Notes: generated by a model not told the origin, from the letters alone. A DNA stretch of 64,000 nucleotides from DAOTXR01 sp034435375 (GCA_034435375.1 DAOTXR010000048.1:1-64000), one strand, 5' to 3'; counted from the stretch's first letter, positions 52,783-62,696 are shown. Numbers and translations are program-made.

Positions 52783-54045
52783 CTACGGAGTTCCACTGGG
52801 TGAACCTGTCCCGATCTGGACCTGGATCAAGGTCGGCAGCACTGACTCGATCAACACTTTCTGCAGTTCGGTGGCTGGGATCTCCCCGCTGACGATCTGA
52901 ACTTCTGGCTCAATCTGGTAACTCCCTGGTTCCAGGCTGGACAGATCAAGGGTGACGATCACCTCTTCTTGGGGATCAAGGTTTTCAAGGATCGGCAACG
53001 GGCCGGACAGGAACACGACCGCTGTGTCGGGCAGCAAGGTTGCCGCCAGATTCTCGCCCAACCCTACGGTCTGGATCGGGATTTCCAGCACACGAAAGTC
53101 AGGCTGCGCCTGGACGACAATGTTGACCTGTACCGTGGTAATGCCTTCTAGCGTTACGCCCTCCGGCGGGACCAACTGGGCATTGATGGTGGTGCTTTCT
53201 TTCAATCCCGGCAGGTTGATAGGCTGTGTCTCGACGAATAGCAAACTCTTAATGACATTCGGATCGCCACGCACTGGCACGAGAGGCGGATCCGCCGTGA
53301 CGCGCGAAATGTAGTATCCTGGGGCAGGCAGGACGTTAGCCGCATTGACCCGCACGGCTACCTCGCGAAAGTCCTCTTCCTGGTAAATGGGAATGGTGAC
53401 GTTGGCAGTAGGTGGTGTGATCGTCACATGGGTGACCACATTGCCATCGCTATCGTAAGCTTGCAGAGTCAGCGATCCCTGGAACGTGTCACGCAGCCCG
53501 GCGAGCGAGGTTGAGGCACGGACTTCGCTGACAAGCGAAACACGTGAGCGAGGGCCGTCGATGATGGCCATGGTGGGAACGATCTCAGCGACCTGGGCGC
53601 GGAAACCAACGGGCAACTCGCCCTGCGTTGTCACGTGAATTGGCATCTCGCGTTGCTGGGTTTCCTCAAGTTCCACCCGGATCTGGGCCGGACGGGAAGC
53701 CACCACTATAGCCCGGGCTGCAATCTCAACCTGGAGAGGGACCAGGTGCACACCCGGCCCCAGTCCGGTTAGATCGGCAGTGATGGCGAAATCTTCCTGC
53801 GAGAGCGAGCGCAGAGTCGAGCGCGGCGCACGCAGCTCAACAATCGCTGAGTCGGGCGGTTCGTTGATGATGATCAGGTCGGAGTCCATCCCCACAATCT
53901 CGATAGGGATCGGGCGCTCAAAGTCGGTTTGTTCGACCGGGTTTTCTTCCTGTGTGGCAGCGATCCACACCGTCAGAGCCAGTAGGATGGCGAGCAGCAT
54001 CGAGATCAGATTGGACTCAAGCCACCGGAGCCATCGATTCCACAT
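52783..54045 (-). CDS. cdaR: YbbR/CdaR-like membrane protein
   Basis: The protein has 420 residues. One N-terminal TM helix (about 10-30, LISMLLAILLALTVWIA) is followed by about four YbbR-type extracytoplasmic repeats (each with PIxV or IxVxxxG strand pairs). Firmicute CdaR is the partner and regulator of diadenylate cyclase CdaA, and this gene lies immediately after dacA, which supports the same role. The frame starts earlier at GTG 54087 inside dacA. ATG 54045 was chosen because it precedes the TM as in the family, but no strong Shine-Dalgarno is visible. Confidence 0.88.
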   Translation of the reverse strand: MWNRWLRWLESNLISMLLAILLALTVWIAATQEENPVEQTDFERPIPIEIVGMDSDLIIINEPPDSAIVELRAPRSTLRSLSQEDFAITADLTGLGPGVHLVPLQVEIAARAIVVASRPAQIRVELEETQQREMPIHVTTQGELPVGFRAQVAEIVPTMAIIDGPRSRVSLVSEVRASTSLAGLRDTFQGSLTLQAYDSDGNVVTHVTITPPTANVTIPIYQEEDFREVAVRVNAANVLPAPGYYISRVTADPPLVPVRGDPNVIKSLLFVETQPINLPGLKESTTINAQLVPPEGVTLEGITTVQVNIVVQAQPDFRVLEIPIQTVGLGENLAATLLPDTAVVFLSGPLPILENLDPQEEVIVTLDLSSLEPGSYQIEPEVQIVSGEIPATELQKVLIESVLPTLIQVQIGTGSPSGTP

Positions 54046-54056
54046 AGACCACAATT

Positions 54057-54899
54057 CTATCTGACGCCGCGACGCTGGGACAGCCACAACGAGAATGGTG
54101 GGCGCTCGTGACGCTGCCGAATATACTCAGCCAGGATCATTGCCAGACGCTCGGTGTCAAGGCCGCGAATGAAGCGCCCGCCAACCGCGACCGAGATACG
54201 CCCTGTCTCTTCAGACACGACAATCGTTACCGCGTCGCTGACTTCCGAGATGCCTAGCGCCGATCGGTGGCGCAGCCCCATCTGTGGATCGGGCATGTGC
54301 CGAGTGGTCGAGATTGGCAGCGTGCAGGCGGCAGCCACAACCCGGTTGTGACGAACAATGGCCGCGCCATCGTGGAGGGCTGTGTTCGGGAAAAAGATCG
54401 TCAGGAGCAGTTCGCTAGTGACCTCGGCATCCAAACGGACTCCCGACTCGATGTACTCCTGCAAGCCGGTGTCCCGTTCGATGACAATTAGCCCGCCCTG
54501 CCGCCGCCGCGACAGATGGGCAACAGCATCACATACCTCGTCGATCAGATGCTGGCGCTCATCGCGGCCCACTCTCTCTTCGCCAAAGAATGGCAGGAAA
54601 CGCCCCAGACGGTCGAGCCAGCGGCGCAGTTCCTCCTGGAAGATCACCGGCAAGGCAATCGATAAGGTGGTCAGGGTACGGCTGAGCAGCCATGAAAAGG
54701 CGCGCAGGTTGAGCAAGAACGACAAAGTCCACAGTAGGATGAGCACCACAGCGATCCCGCGCAGAAGCGTCGCGGCACGAGTGCCACGCACGAGTTGCAG
54801 GATCAGGAAAAAGATAGTAGCAACTAGCAGAATGTCAAGCACATTCTGCCAACTGCTTAGCAGATTCTCAATTGCCCACAGGATCTCTGTCAGGCCCAC
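54057..54899 (-). CDS. dacA: Diadenylate cyclase (CdaA/DacA type)
   Basis: A 280-residue enzyme that makes the second messenger c-di-AMP from two ATP. Three N-terminal TM helices (about 15-85) are followed by a DAC domain with the catalytic motifs LHDGAAIV and RHRSALG. The C-terminus is VAVGGRFIRGLD and a basic tail. The start is GTG; no in-frame ATG lies before TM1. The cdaR-like gene follows after 11 bases. Confidence 0.95.
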   Translation of the reverse strand: MGLTEILWAIENLLSSWQNVLDILLVATIFFLILQLVRGTRAATLLRGIAVVLILLWTLSFLLNLRAFSWLLSRTLTTLSIALPVIFQEELRRWLDRLGRFLPFFGEERVGRDERQHLIDEVCDAVAHLSRRRQGGLIVIERDTGLQEYIESGVRLDAEVTSELLLTIFFPNTALHDGAAIVRHNRVVAAACTLPISTTRHMPDPQMGLRHRSALGISEVSDAVTIVVSEETGRISVAVGGRFIRGLDTERLAMILAEYIRQRHERPPFSLWLSQRRGVR

Positions 54900-54920
54900 G
54901 CGAGGTCTCTCAAACCGGCA

Positions 54921-57191
54921 TCAGCGAGCACCGCTCTCCAGTTGTTCAAGGAGATGGCGGTATCCCTCTACATCCGGCGGATTCATGCCGATGATCTTCT
55001 TGATAGTTGCTATGGCTTCGTCTATGCGGCCTGCGTCGAGCAGCAGCTCGCCTAGCGCATCCATCTGCGCGATGGACTCCTGGATGCGTCCATTCTGGCG
55101 ATAGACCTCGGCCAACCTCTGGCGCAGGGGGATCACGTCTGGGCGCTGCCGGACCTGATCCTCTAGGATGGGGAGGATGTGAGCGCCCTGGCCAGTGGTA
55201 ATGCACTGCCGAATGCAGTTGTCCAACGCAGCCACAGCCTTGGCTGCTTCGCCAACCTGGAAATACAGGTCCACTGCCGCCAGTGCCGAGGTTCTGTCAC
55301 TGGGGTCCAGCTCGATCACGCGGTCGTAGTAGCGTAGTGCTTCGCGCCAGTTGAGTCGCTGACTTTCAATGTCGGCCAGGGCCTTCAGAATTGGCACGAT
55401 AGCCGAGGCCTCGGCATTTTTGCGTTTGGCATAGTCGAGCGCCTCGCTGTACACCCGTGTAGCCTGGTCTGGATCGGCCATCAGGCGGTAGTACAGATTG
55501 GCCAATTCGGCATAGTGATGCAGTGCCTCAGAGACACGTTCCTGGCTGATCATCATGTCGATCACCCGTCGGCGAGCCTCAGTGTCTGCAGGCCACAAGT
55601 CGATCACCTCGGCGAACAGATCAGCAGCCTTGTCCATGTTGCCCCGCATCAGGTAGGCGTTGGCGATCAGGTTAATCTTGACCACAGCCTCCTGGGTGCG
55701 TGCCTCTCGAATGAAGATGTCTGCCAGACGCCGATGGGCAGGCAGGTAGTCTGGCGCCCGCCCGATGGCATAGTGAACCTCCTCAATGGCCATGGCTAGC
55801 TGATTACGCTCCATGTACATGTTGATGCGCTGCATTACATCAGCGATCTCGGGCCGTCCACCCTCAATAATCAGCTCGAGCAGGTCCTGCACATAGCTGA
55901 CTTTGCCCTGGGCGGTGTAACTCGTCACCGATGTGTGGAGCTTCTCACGCCACTTGGCATCTTGAAGGTAAAAGGTCAGCGCTTTTACCAGCTCATTCAG
56001 GTACTCGACAGGCTGCTCGGTCAAGCCAGACAGCGCCCGCTCGTAGCCGCGCACGTCGACCTGGCCCGTATTGACCAACTCATCGACCATGCGCAGAGCC
56101 TGAAGCAGATGCGTGGCCGAGGCGCGCAGATCATCCTGGGCGAAAAAGGCCTGTCCCAGCACTAGATGGCTAGCCAGCGAATAGTCGGGATTATCAGCGA
56201 TGCGGGCCAATATTGTAACAGCTTCTTGAAACCGACGGGCGTGATTGTACAATGCTCCCAGGCAGAAGCGCAGCGCTGGGTGATCCAGACCTGCCTTAAG
56301 CACTTGAGAGTATGCTTCAATCGCTCCTTCTAGGTCCCCGACCTGGTGGGCATCAATCCCTTCGAGCAGGGGAGCCTGTGCCGCAGGGGGCACTTCTCCT
56401 GTCCAGATGATGTCGGCAAGAACACCCATTGCGTAGCGAGCTGTCTCGTCGATGGGTGTACGCCCCACCTCGCCCTCTTCTAGGGCCTTAATCAGTTCGT
56501 CTTCCTGCTCCTCCTCAGCAACCTGCGGTGCAGGCTGGCCCAGGGGACCGGTCGATCTGGGCTGGGGGGCGGGCGTAAGCTGCTCGCCAACCTGGATCGG
56601 CTTGCCTCGCTTAAGATCATCCACCGCGTTGCGGACGTCTGAGTTAATGGAATCGAGATTCAGCGCTCGCTGCAGGGCTTGCTCAGCACGTTGAACCTGT
56701 CCATACTGCTGGAGCAGGCGAGCAAGCTGCAGGTATTCATAGATGGCCTGCTGGTGTGTAGCCGGGTTTTGCTCATAAACAAGGGCCAGCCGCATGTGGG
56801 CCTGGGCTACATCTGGGTCCAGACGAACAGCATTCTCCCAGTTGGGAACGGCCCGTTGTATATCTTTGCGGGCCCAGTAGACCTCACCAGCAGTCAGGTA
56901 TTTCTGAGCTGCCTCTCTAGGTTTGCCGATAATCTCGAAGATCTCGGCCAGTTTCTCTTGAGGGAGCGGATCGCTGGGCACCAGCTTGCTGACACGTTCG
57001 TAGGTGCCGATAGCCTGATTGTACTGACCAGCCCCCATCTGACACGACGCCAACCCGACCAGTGCCTGTGAGTCGTCAGGAGCAGCCTGGAGGGCACGTT
57101 GATACGCCTGGATGGCACGTGCCCAGTCCTGATCCCAAGCTGCACTGGCTGCCTCTTTCATTGCCGCCTGATATACATTCGTCTGCGACAT
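54921..57191 (-). CDS. Large tetratricopeptide repeat (TPR) protein
   Basis: A 756-residue protein composed largely of TPR helix pairs. The clearest lie at about residues 9-150, 270-330, 460-600 and 630-745 (patterns such as AIQAYQRALQAAPDDSQALVGLASC). A Pro-rich linker lies near residues 205-235. There is no signal peptide, TM or catalytic domain; it is probably a cytosolic scaffold. It is the first gene of the dacA-cdaR-der operon, 21 bases before dacA, so it may be a partner in that pathway (inference). Confidence 0.85.
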   Translation of the reverse strand: MSQTNVYQAAMKEAASAAWDQDWARAIQAYQRALQAAPDDSQALVGLASCQMGAGQYNQAIGTYERVSKLVPSDPLPQEKLAEIFEIIGKPREAAQKYLTAGEVYWARKDIQRAVPNWENAVRLDPDVAQAHMRLALVYEQNPATHQQAIYEYLQLARLLQQYGQVQRAEQALQRALNLDSINSDVRNAVDDLKRGKPIQVGEQLTPAPQPRSTGPLGQPAPQVAEEEQEDELIKALEEGEVGRTPIDETARYAMGVLADIIWTGEVPPAAQAPLLEGIDAHQVGDLEGAIEAYSQVLKAGLDHPALRFCLGALYNHARRFQEAVTILARIADNPDYSLASHLVLGQAFFAQDDLRASATHLLQALRMVDELVNTGQVDVRGYERALSGLTEQPVEYLNELVKALTFYLQDAKWREKLHTSVTSYTAQGKVSYVQDLLELIIEGGRPEIADVMQRINMYMERNQLAMAIEEVHYAIGRAPDYLPAHRRLADIFIREARTQEAVVKINLIANAYLMRGNMDKAADLFAEVIDLWPADTEARRRVIDMMISQERVSEALHHYAELANLYYRLMADPDQATRVYSEALDYAKRKNAEASAIVPILKALADIESQRLNWREALRYYDRVIELDPSDRTSALAAVDLYFQVGEAAKAVAALDNCIRQCITTGQGAHILPILEDQVRQRPDVIPLRQRLAEVYRQNGRIQESIAQMDALGELLLDAGRIDEAIATIKKIIGMNPPDVEGYRHLLEQLESGAR

Positions 57192-57444
57192 ACCCTTATG
57201 CCCACTCTGAGCCGTGCCCGCCGCACGTTGCGCTGGGGAATATCACGAACGAGGTCAGTATACATGATCCACACGGCTGTCGCAATCGACTTCCACCCGA
57301 TAGGCTTTGCGCCATGCCTCTGCACAAACTGCGATTCCAAACGGACAGATCGCGTGCTGCAACCGCAAGAGTCGTTGCTGCTCGTTCGATGGCCTATGGT
57401 CTTGTTAGTAGACCTCTTCCGAATTAAAGTTCGTGGAGGTTAGC

Positions 57445-58356
57445 TCAGGACCTTGTGCCCAGCCTGCTGAGCAACCGTATCTGCTCTAGCCCCGCTGCAG
57501 TGTAGACAGCCAATGAGCTGAGGAATGTAACCTGGTGCTCTGAAAGCGGTTCGGCCAGTGTAGTGATGACTAGTGCGCCAACCGTCCCGCCGACATACAT
57601 GGGAACGGCCAGCGGTACTGTGAACTCCTGGACTGTGTCATCGTACTCGGCCCCACCCACACGCGGCTCATTAGCCTGGATGACCTCCCAGGCTAAGCTG
57701 TCATCCAGTGGCGTGCCAAGTACCTCCACGCCTCCGCCAACCCCAGTGCGGGCCAGGCAGATCAGCGACTGCTCATCCTCGGCCACCAGCAGCAGGCGTG
57801 CCGATTGAGGCCTCACAACCTGCATCACGGCCTCCAGTGCACGTACAGCCAGGGCTGAGGTAGTGGATGTAGTAACAAGCGCCCTGCCGACCTCGGCCAG
57901 TATCTTGAGGTCTTGCACCTGCTGAGCCAGGTTGTCATTAGCTGCCATCAGTTGGGCTGTCAGGTTGTCACGTTCCTCACGAAGCCGCCGCTCTGTCAGG
58001 GCCTGCTCAATAGCTTCCAGCAACTCATCCTCGGAAAACGGCTTGATGATGTAGTTCCGCACCCCCAGCCGGAAGACCTCGATGGCAATTTCCTCTGAGC
58101 CATACATTGTCATCAGGACAACTGGGACGGCAATGTTGTACTCGCGCAACTTGTGGAGGAACCCGACTCCATCTAGGCGTGGCATCTGGAGGTCCAGCAA
58201 GATCAGATCAGGTGTCACCTTCTTCAGAAGCTCGATCGCCTCCAGACCATCTTTGGCCTCCAGGTAGTCGTAGGCGTTAGGCTTCAGGATGTACTTGGTG
58301 ATCGTCTCGCGGATATCGGCACCATCGTCTACCACCAGAATGCGCTCACCAGTCAT
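57445..58356 (-). CDS. Response regulator with REC and GAF domains
   Basis: A 303-residue protein. The receiver domain (residues 4-120) has Asp10-Asp11, phospho-acceptor Asp55 and Lys in YIIKPFSEDE. A ~40-residue coiled coil (REERDNLTAQLMAANDNLAQQVQDLK) connects to a GAF domain (about 160-290). There is no kinase, DNA-binding or GGDEF output. The GAF may bind a ligand or mediate dimerisation. No sensor kinase is encoded in the window. It is separated from the TPR gene by 253 bases with no evident gene. Confidence 0.85.
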   Translation of the reverse strand: MTGERILVVDDGADIRETITKYILKPNAYDYLEAKDGLEAIELLKKVTPDLILLDLQMPRLDGVGFLHKLREYNIAVPVVLMTMYGSEEIAIEVFRLGVRNYIIKPFSEDELLEAIEQALTERRLREERDNLTAQLMAANDNLAQQVQDLKILAEVGRALVTTSTTSALAVRALEAVMQVVRPQSARLLLVAEDEQSLICLARTGVGGGVEVLGTPLDDSLAWEVIQANEPRVGGAEYDDTVQEFTVPLAVPMYVGGTVGALVITTLAEPLSEHQVTFLSSLAVYTAAGLEQIRLLSRLGTRS

Positions 58357-58484
58357 AGGGATACCCCTGTCACACTAACACGGACCGGATTGGTCCTGGC
58401 AGAGTCAATGGGGAAAGACTTACTGCCAGTATAGCATTGCTGGATGTGGGAAGCCAAAGAGAATGGCATAGAGGGCATCAAAAT

Positions 58485-58516
58485 ACAGGAGGCGCAAAAT
58501 ATCTTGCGCCTCCTGT
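58485..58516 (-). terminator. Terminator of pheST
   Basis: ACAGGAGGCGCAA (58485-58497) and TTGCGCCTCCTGT (58504-58516) form a perfect 13-bp stem with a 6-base loop. On the minus strand it is followed by ATTTTGAT, about 23 bases after the pheT stop. Confidence 0.88.
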
Positions 58517-58538
58517 GAAGTCTGCAAGTATCTAACAC

Positions 58539-61211
58539 TCACGCCCGCAGGCGAGCGCCCAGTTTTGACTCCAGCGTCTTGACGATCTTCTCGCGAATCC
58601 GGTCGACGTCCTTATCGCGCAAAGTCTTGTCGTCGGCCTGGAAGGTCAGCGCGTAGGCCAGGCTCTTTTTACCAGCGCCAATCTGGCCACCCCGATACAC
58701 GTCGAACAGCCGCACACTGCGCAATAGCCATCCCCCGGCCTCGCGGATCACGGTCTCCACCTCAGCCGCGGGGATTGACTCGTCTACCACGATGGCAATG
58801 TCCTGGTAGACTGCCGGATAGCTCGACACGGGTCGGATGCAGTGCGGGCCTGGCACAGCCTCGATCAGGGCGCTCAGGTCCAATTCGGCAATCAATACCG
58901 GCTGGTCAGGCAGATCGAAGGCTTCGCGCACCAGAGGGTGTAGTTCCCCCATCGTGCCGATCTCAGCGCCGTTCACTTTCACGCAGGCCGTCCGCCCCGG
59001 AAAGAACGTGTTATGTTCGGCGGCTTCGTAACTCACATTGTCGATGTGCAGTCCAGCCACCAGCATTTCGACCACGCCCTTAAGATCGAAGTAGTCCATT
59101 AGTGCAGGCCCAGCATCGCGCGGGTCTTGCCATGTAGGAAGCACTCGTTCGCCAGTCATGGCCAGGCACAGGTGGCCGATTTCAGCAGGCAGCTTTTCAT
59201 CCTTGACTGGCCAGTAGACCTGTCCGATCTCAAACAAAGCCAGCCGTGTAGTCAGCCGAATGTTGGTTGCGAGGACGGCAAGCATACGTGCCAGCAATGT
59301 ATGCCGCAGCACGGTCTGATCCTGGTTGATGGGATTGGCGATCTGGACATAAGGTAGCTGAGGCCAGCTTGACTGAGCTTCTGGCGGCGTCAGTTTCGCC
59401 TCAAGCATCGGTGTGGTCATGCTGTGCGTGACGACTTCCTGGAACCCGGCTTTAACCAGCAGATCGCGAATCATCTCCTCGCGCTCAAGTGACATGTTAG
59501 CCCGCTGGGGAGGAAGCTCGTCTTTGAGCAGGGTGGCTGGGATGCGATCGTAGCCGTAGATCCGTGCGATCTCCTCCAGCAGATCAGCTCGGGCAATCAC
59601 ATCCTGGATGTCTTGTTCCGCCGGGCTGTTCGTGAACCCGATGTCTAGTCTGTGGTCAGGCGCGATGACACGCAGCATGTCTGCGCCGATCCGCTCTACT
59701 TTGAACTCAAGCGATTCAAGGATCGCAGTGACCTCATCGCAACTGACAGCAATGCCGAGGATGCGATCCACTTCTTCCATGGGTAGGTCTACTGCGATCT
59801 CTGGCGCGGTTCGCGGGTACTCATCCAGAATGCCCTGTGCGATCTCACCTCCAGCGATCTGGCGCATCAGCTCGATGGCACGCCGCAGACCAACCTCGGC
59901 CAGGGCAGGGTGAACCCCTCGGCTGAAGCGATCGGCTGCCTCGGAGCTGATCTCCTGGCCGCGTTTGCGCTGTGCGCTGAGCGTCTGCCGGATGTTGATG
60001 AAGTTCCAACTCGCTGCCTCGAGCAGCACATTGGTTGTGCTGTGGGGGCGGATGTCGGCCTTGCCGTGCTTAGGCTTCTCGTCTTCCGGAAGCGATACCC
60101 CCTGCCCATCGAGTACGTACTGGGAGGCATCGTAAACCTCTGACTCAAGCCCGCCCATGATCCCAGCGATGCTCAGGGCGCCCGCCGTATCTGTCACAAG
60201 CTCGGTGAATGAGTCCAATGTGCGGTCAATGCCGTCAAGCGTGGTCAGCTTCTCGCCCGGTTCTGCCCGCCGCGTGATGATCGTCGGTGTAGTGCCCTCA
60301 GCTCGCTCGACCAACACGTCGTAGTCAAAGGCATGCAAAGGCTCGCCAAACTCCATCATCACATAATTGGTAATATCGACAATGTTGTTGATCGGACGCA
60401 TGCCGACCAATCTCAATCGTCGCTGCATCCATTCCGGCGAAGGGGCGAGAGTGACTCCTCTGATCAGTGCCAACATGAAGCGCGGATTCAGCTCAGGTTC
60501 GCGGATCTCAATGTGGGCCTGTCCCTGGATCGGCGCGCCAGTGGCGACAACCTCCAGTGATGGGTAGCGGACCTGCTGACCGGTGAGGGCTGCCACTTCC
60601 CGCGCGATGCCCACTATCGATTGGCAACGGGCCATGTTGGGTGTGATAGCAATGTCGAAGATCACGTCGCCAAGTACGTCTTGCAGAGGCGTGCCGGGTG
60701 GAGCATCGCTTGTCAACAGCAGGATGCCCTCGTGATCATCAGAGAGGCCCAACTCTTTCTCGGAGCATACCATGCTCTTGTTGTCGATCCCCCGCAGTTT
60801 GCGCGGCTTGATGATCAGGCGAGAGCCATCGTCCTTGTGCCCATCTATCAGTTCTGCCCCCTCGCGAGCATAGGGCGCGACCAGCGGTGGGTTGAGCGGC
60901 CCTTGACTCTTGTATGGGTACAAGTTGGGGGCGCCAGTGACAACCGTCTCGACCTCTCCGATTCCCGATTCGACTATCGCCAGCACCAGCCGATCGGCGT
61001 CGGGATGGGGTTTCACTTCGAGGATGTGGCCGATCACAACCTTCTCGCGATCCCACACTAAGTGGTTTGTCTGAACACCCTGACCTGCTGGAACGCCAAT
61101 ATACTTAATGTTCTCGACTTCCAGACCGGCCATTGTCAGGCGATGTGCCAGTTCCTCAACTGGCATCTTGATATCTACATAGTCTTTAAGCCATGAAAGC
61201 GGCACCAGCAT
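58539..61211 (-). CDS. pheT: Phenylalanyl-tRNA synthetase beta chain
   Basis: An 890-residue beta subunit, longer than the usual ~800. Domains in order: N-terminal B1 (MLVPLSWLKDYVDI), EMAP-like tRNA-binding OB fold (about 45-160), B3/B4 editing domain (about 215-450), B5 (about 460-545), a synthetase-like fold, and the C-terminal FDX-ACB anticodon-binding domain (PVSSYPAVYQDIAIVVDE to end). Part of the extra length is an insert near residues 360-390 (DGQGVSLPEDEKPKHGKAD). It follows pheS by 48 bases and ends in a strong terminator. Confidence 0.95.
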   Translation of the reverse strand: MLVPLSWLKDYVDIKMPVEELAHRLTMAGLEVENIKYIGVPAGQGVQTNHLVWDREKVVIGHILEVKPHPDADRLVLAIVESGIGEVETVVTGAPNLYPYKSQGPLNPPLVAPYAREGAELIDGHKDDGSRLIIKPRKLRGIDNKSMVCSEKELGLSDDHEGILLLTSDAPPGTPLQDVLGDVIFDIAITPNMARCQSIVGIAREVAALTGQQVRYPSLEVVATGAPIQGQAHIEIREPELNPRFMLALIRGVTLAPSPEWMQRRLRLVGMRPINNIVDITNYVMMEFGEPLHAFDYDVLVERAEGTTPTIITRRAEPGEKLTTLDGIDRTLDSFTELVTDTAGALSIAGIMGGLESEVYDASQYVLDGQGVSLPEDEKPKHGKADIRPHSTTNVLLEAASWNFINIRQTLSAQRKRGQEISSEAADRFSRGVHPALAEVGLRRAIELMRQIAGGEIAQGILDEYPRTAPEIAVDLPMEEVDRILGIAVSCDEVTAILESLEFKVERIGADMLRVIAPDHRLDIGFTNSPAEQDIQDVIARADLLEEIARIYGYDRIPATLLKDELPPQRANMSLEREEMIRDLLVKAGFQEVVTHSMTTPMLEAKLTPPEAQSSWPQLPYVQIANPINQDQTVLRHTLLARMLAVLATNIRLTTRLALFEIGQVYWPVKDEKLPAEIGHLCLAMTGERVLPTWQDPRDAGPALMDYFDLKGVVEMLVAGLHIDNVSYEAAEHNTFFPGRTACVKVNGAEIGTMGELHPLVREAFDLPDQPVLIAELDLSALIEAVPGPHCIRPVSSYPAVYQDIAIVVDESIPAAEVETVIREAGGWLLRSVRLFDVYRGGQIGAGKKSLAYALTFQADDKTLRDKDVDRIREKIVKTLESKLGARLRA

Positions 61212-61259
61212 AATCTTTTACTCCAGCCTGTCCTTTTGAGATACGCGCGGGGTCTGGAT

Positions 61260-62249
61260 TCAGAACTGTTCCAGGAAACGCAGATCGTTGCCCCAGAAAT
61301 AGCGGATGTCCTCGATACCGTGTTTAATCATCGTGATGCGTTCCGGCCCGATCCCAAATGCAAAACCGGAGTACAGCCGCGGATCGTAGCCGCCGTTTTT
61401 CAGCACAACCGGGTGTACCATCCCCGCGCCGCCGATCTCCAGCCAGCCACCTTCCCATTCCACGTCAACCTCAACGCTTGGCTCGGTGAAAGGGAAGTGT
61501 GAGCAGCGGAAACGCACCTGCCTCCCTTCGCCGTACACCCGATGGGCATAAGCTATCATCGTTCCTTTCAGGTCGGACATACGCACATGCTTCCCAACGG
61601 CCAGCCCTTCGACCTGATTAAACTGCGTCTCATGGGTGGCGTCGATCTGCTCGTACCGGTAGCACATACCCGGCAGAATCACGCGGATCGGCTCTGGCGC
61701 GTACTCGCGCATCACACGTATCTGGCCTGGTGAAGTGTGGGTCCGCAGCAGCACACCCTCTGTGGTGGTGTAAAGGGTATCCCACATGTCGCGAGCCGGA
61801 TGGTGCGGCGGCATGTTAAGCAGGGTGAAATTGTAGTCATCGTACTCCACATCCCGGCTGCGATATACTTGGAAGCCCATCTCTGCCCAGATGTGACGAA
61901 TCTCGCGCAGCGTTAGCGTCGAGGGATGCAGCCGGCCAACTGGCATTGGCCGTCCCGGCAGTGTGACATCGATGGAGCCTTCTTCCATGCTGCGGGCTAA
62001 TTCGTGAGTCTTGAGCAGCTCCTCGCGCGCAGCGAAGGCTGCCTCAAGTTCCTGCCGCACTTCATTGGCCAGTTTGCCCACTGCCGGGCGCTCTTCGGGT
62101 GAGAGCTGGCCAAGCGAGCGCAGGATCGCAGTCAGCTCTCCCTTTTTGCCCAATATGGCATTGTACCGCTGTCTGAGAGCATCTGTTGTGGGGATCGTCT
62201 CGATCTCCTTAAGGGTCAGTTCCCTGAGCATCTTTAACTTTTCCAGCAT
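61260..62249 (-). CDS. pheS: Phenylalanyl-tRNA synthetase alpha chain
   Basis: A 329-residue catalytic subunit of the heterotetramer. N-terminal coiled coil (residues 1-80), then class II core with HPARDMWDT, motif 2 region (YAPEPIRVILPGMCYR), FEWEGG-like VEWEGGWLEIGGAGMVHP and motif 3 GFAFGIGPERITMI. A very strong ribosome site (AGGAGGAGCT) precedes the ATG. Expression is controlled by the T-box leader upstream. Confidence 0.97.
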   Translation of the reverse strand: MLEKLKMLRELTLKEIETIPTTDALRQRYNAILGKKGELTAILRSLGQLSPEERPAVGKLANEVRQELEAAFAAREELLKTHELARSMEEGSIDVTLPGRPMPVGRLHPSTLTLREIRHIWAEMGFQVYRSRDVEYDDYNFTLLNMPPHHPARDMWDTLYTTTEGVLLRTHTSPGQIRVMREYAPEPIRVILPGMCYRYEQIDATHETQFNQVEGLAVGKHVRMSDLKGTMIAYAHRVYGEGRQVRFRCSHFPFTEPSVEVDVEWEGGWLEIGGAGMVHPVVLKNGGYDPRLYSGFAFGIGPERITMIKHGIEDIRYFWGNDLRFLEQF

Positions 62250-62320
62250 AGCTCCTCCTGGATCGGCAGCCTATTCGACATTAGACGCTCTCCGCCGCGA
62301 GCCACTGTGCCTGTAGCCCA

Positions 62321-62354
62321 AACAAAAACTCCCATCCCCTCTCAGGGACGGGAG
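62321..62354 (-). terminator. Regulated terminator of the pheST T-box
   Basis: CTCCCGTCCC and GGGATGGGAG (arms 62345-62354 and 62329-62338) make a 10-bp stem with one G-U pair. It is followed on the minus strand by TTTTTGTTT. Confidence 0.88.
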
Positions 62355-62661
62355 CGACAAATCTGGATCTCGCTCACGTGGTACCACCCTGCTTGGCCGA
62401 TGCATAGATAGCATTAGCCCTCTCCTCACCAACGGCGCTCTGGCGCATTATGCCCCTCGGCGCGATTGGCTACCCGTGTAACGGCGGGCTACCCGGAGTG
62501 GACTACTAGGCGCGTCCCGCTCAGTGCCGTTGGCCCATCGGCTCCGGAGAGAATGTCTGCAACCGGCGTTCGAATCGGGCTTCCAGTCTCAGGCCCGATC
62601 TCCCTGGCGATGCCTCACGCCACAAACCCGTCTCCCTCACAGCCGTTCAGGTATGCAATTG
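62321..62661 (-). promoter_or_regulatory. T-box riboswitch leader of pheST
   Basis: On the minus strand the leader, about 340 bases, contains the conserved T-box sequence AGGGTGGTACCACG (62377-62390). It ends in an intrinsic terminator (62329-62354) that competes with the antiterminator. The 5' half can form a long Stem I; 62580-62586 region arms ATCGGGC/GCCCGAT close a distal loop. Two UUC (Phe) codons are specifier candidates, at 62551-62553 and 62572-62574. Uncharged tRNA-Phe should pair with the specifier and T-box and allow transcription of pheST. Confidence 0.9.
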
Positions 62662-62667
62662 GGCGGG

Positions 62668-62696
62668 ATTATGCCACCCGCCTGGGGAATTGTCAA
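62668..62696 (-). promoter_or_regulatory. Promoter of pheST
   Basis: On the minus strand a perfect TTGACA (62691-62696), a 17-base spacer and CATAAT (62668-62673) set the start of the T-box leader near 62661. Confidence 0.85.
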
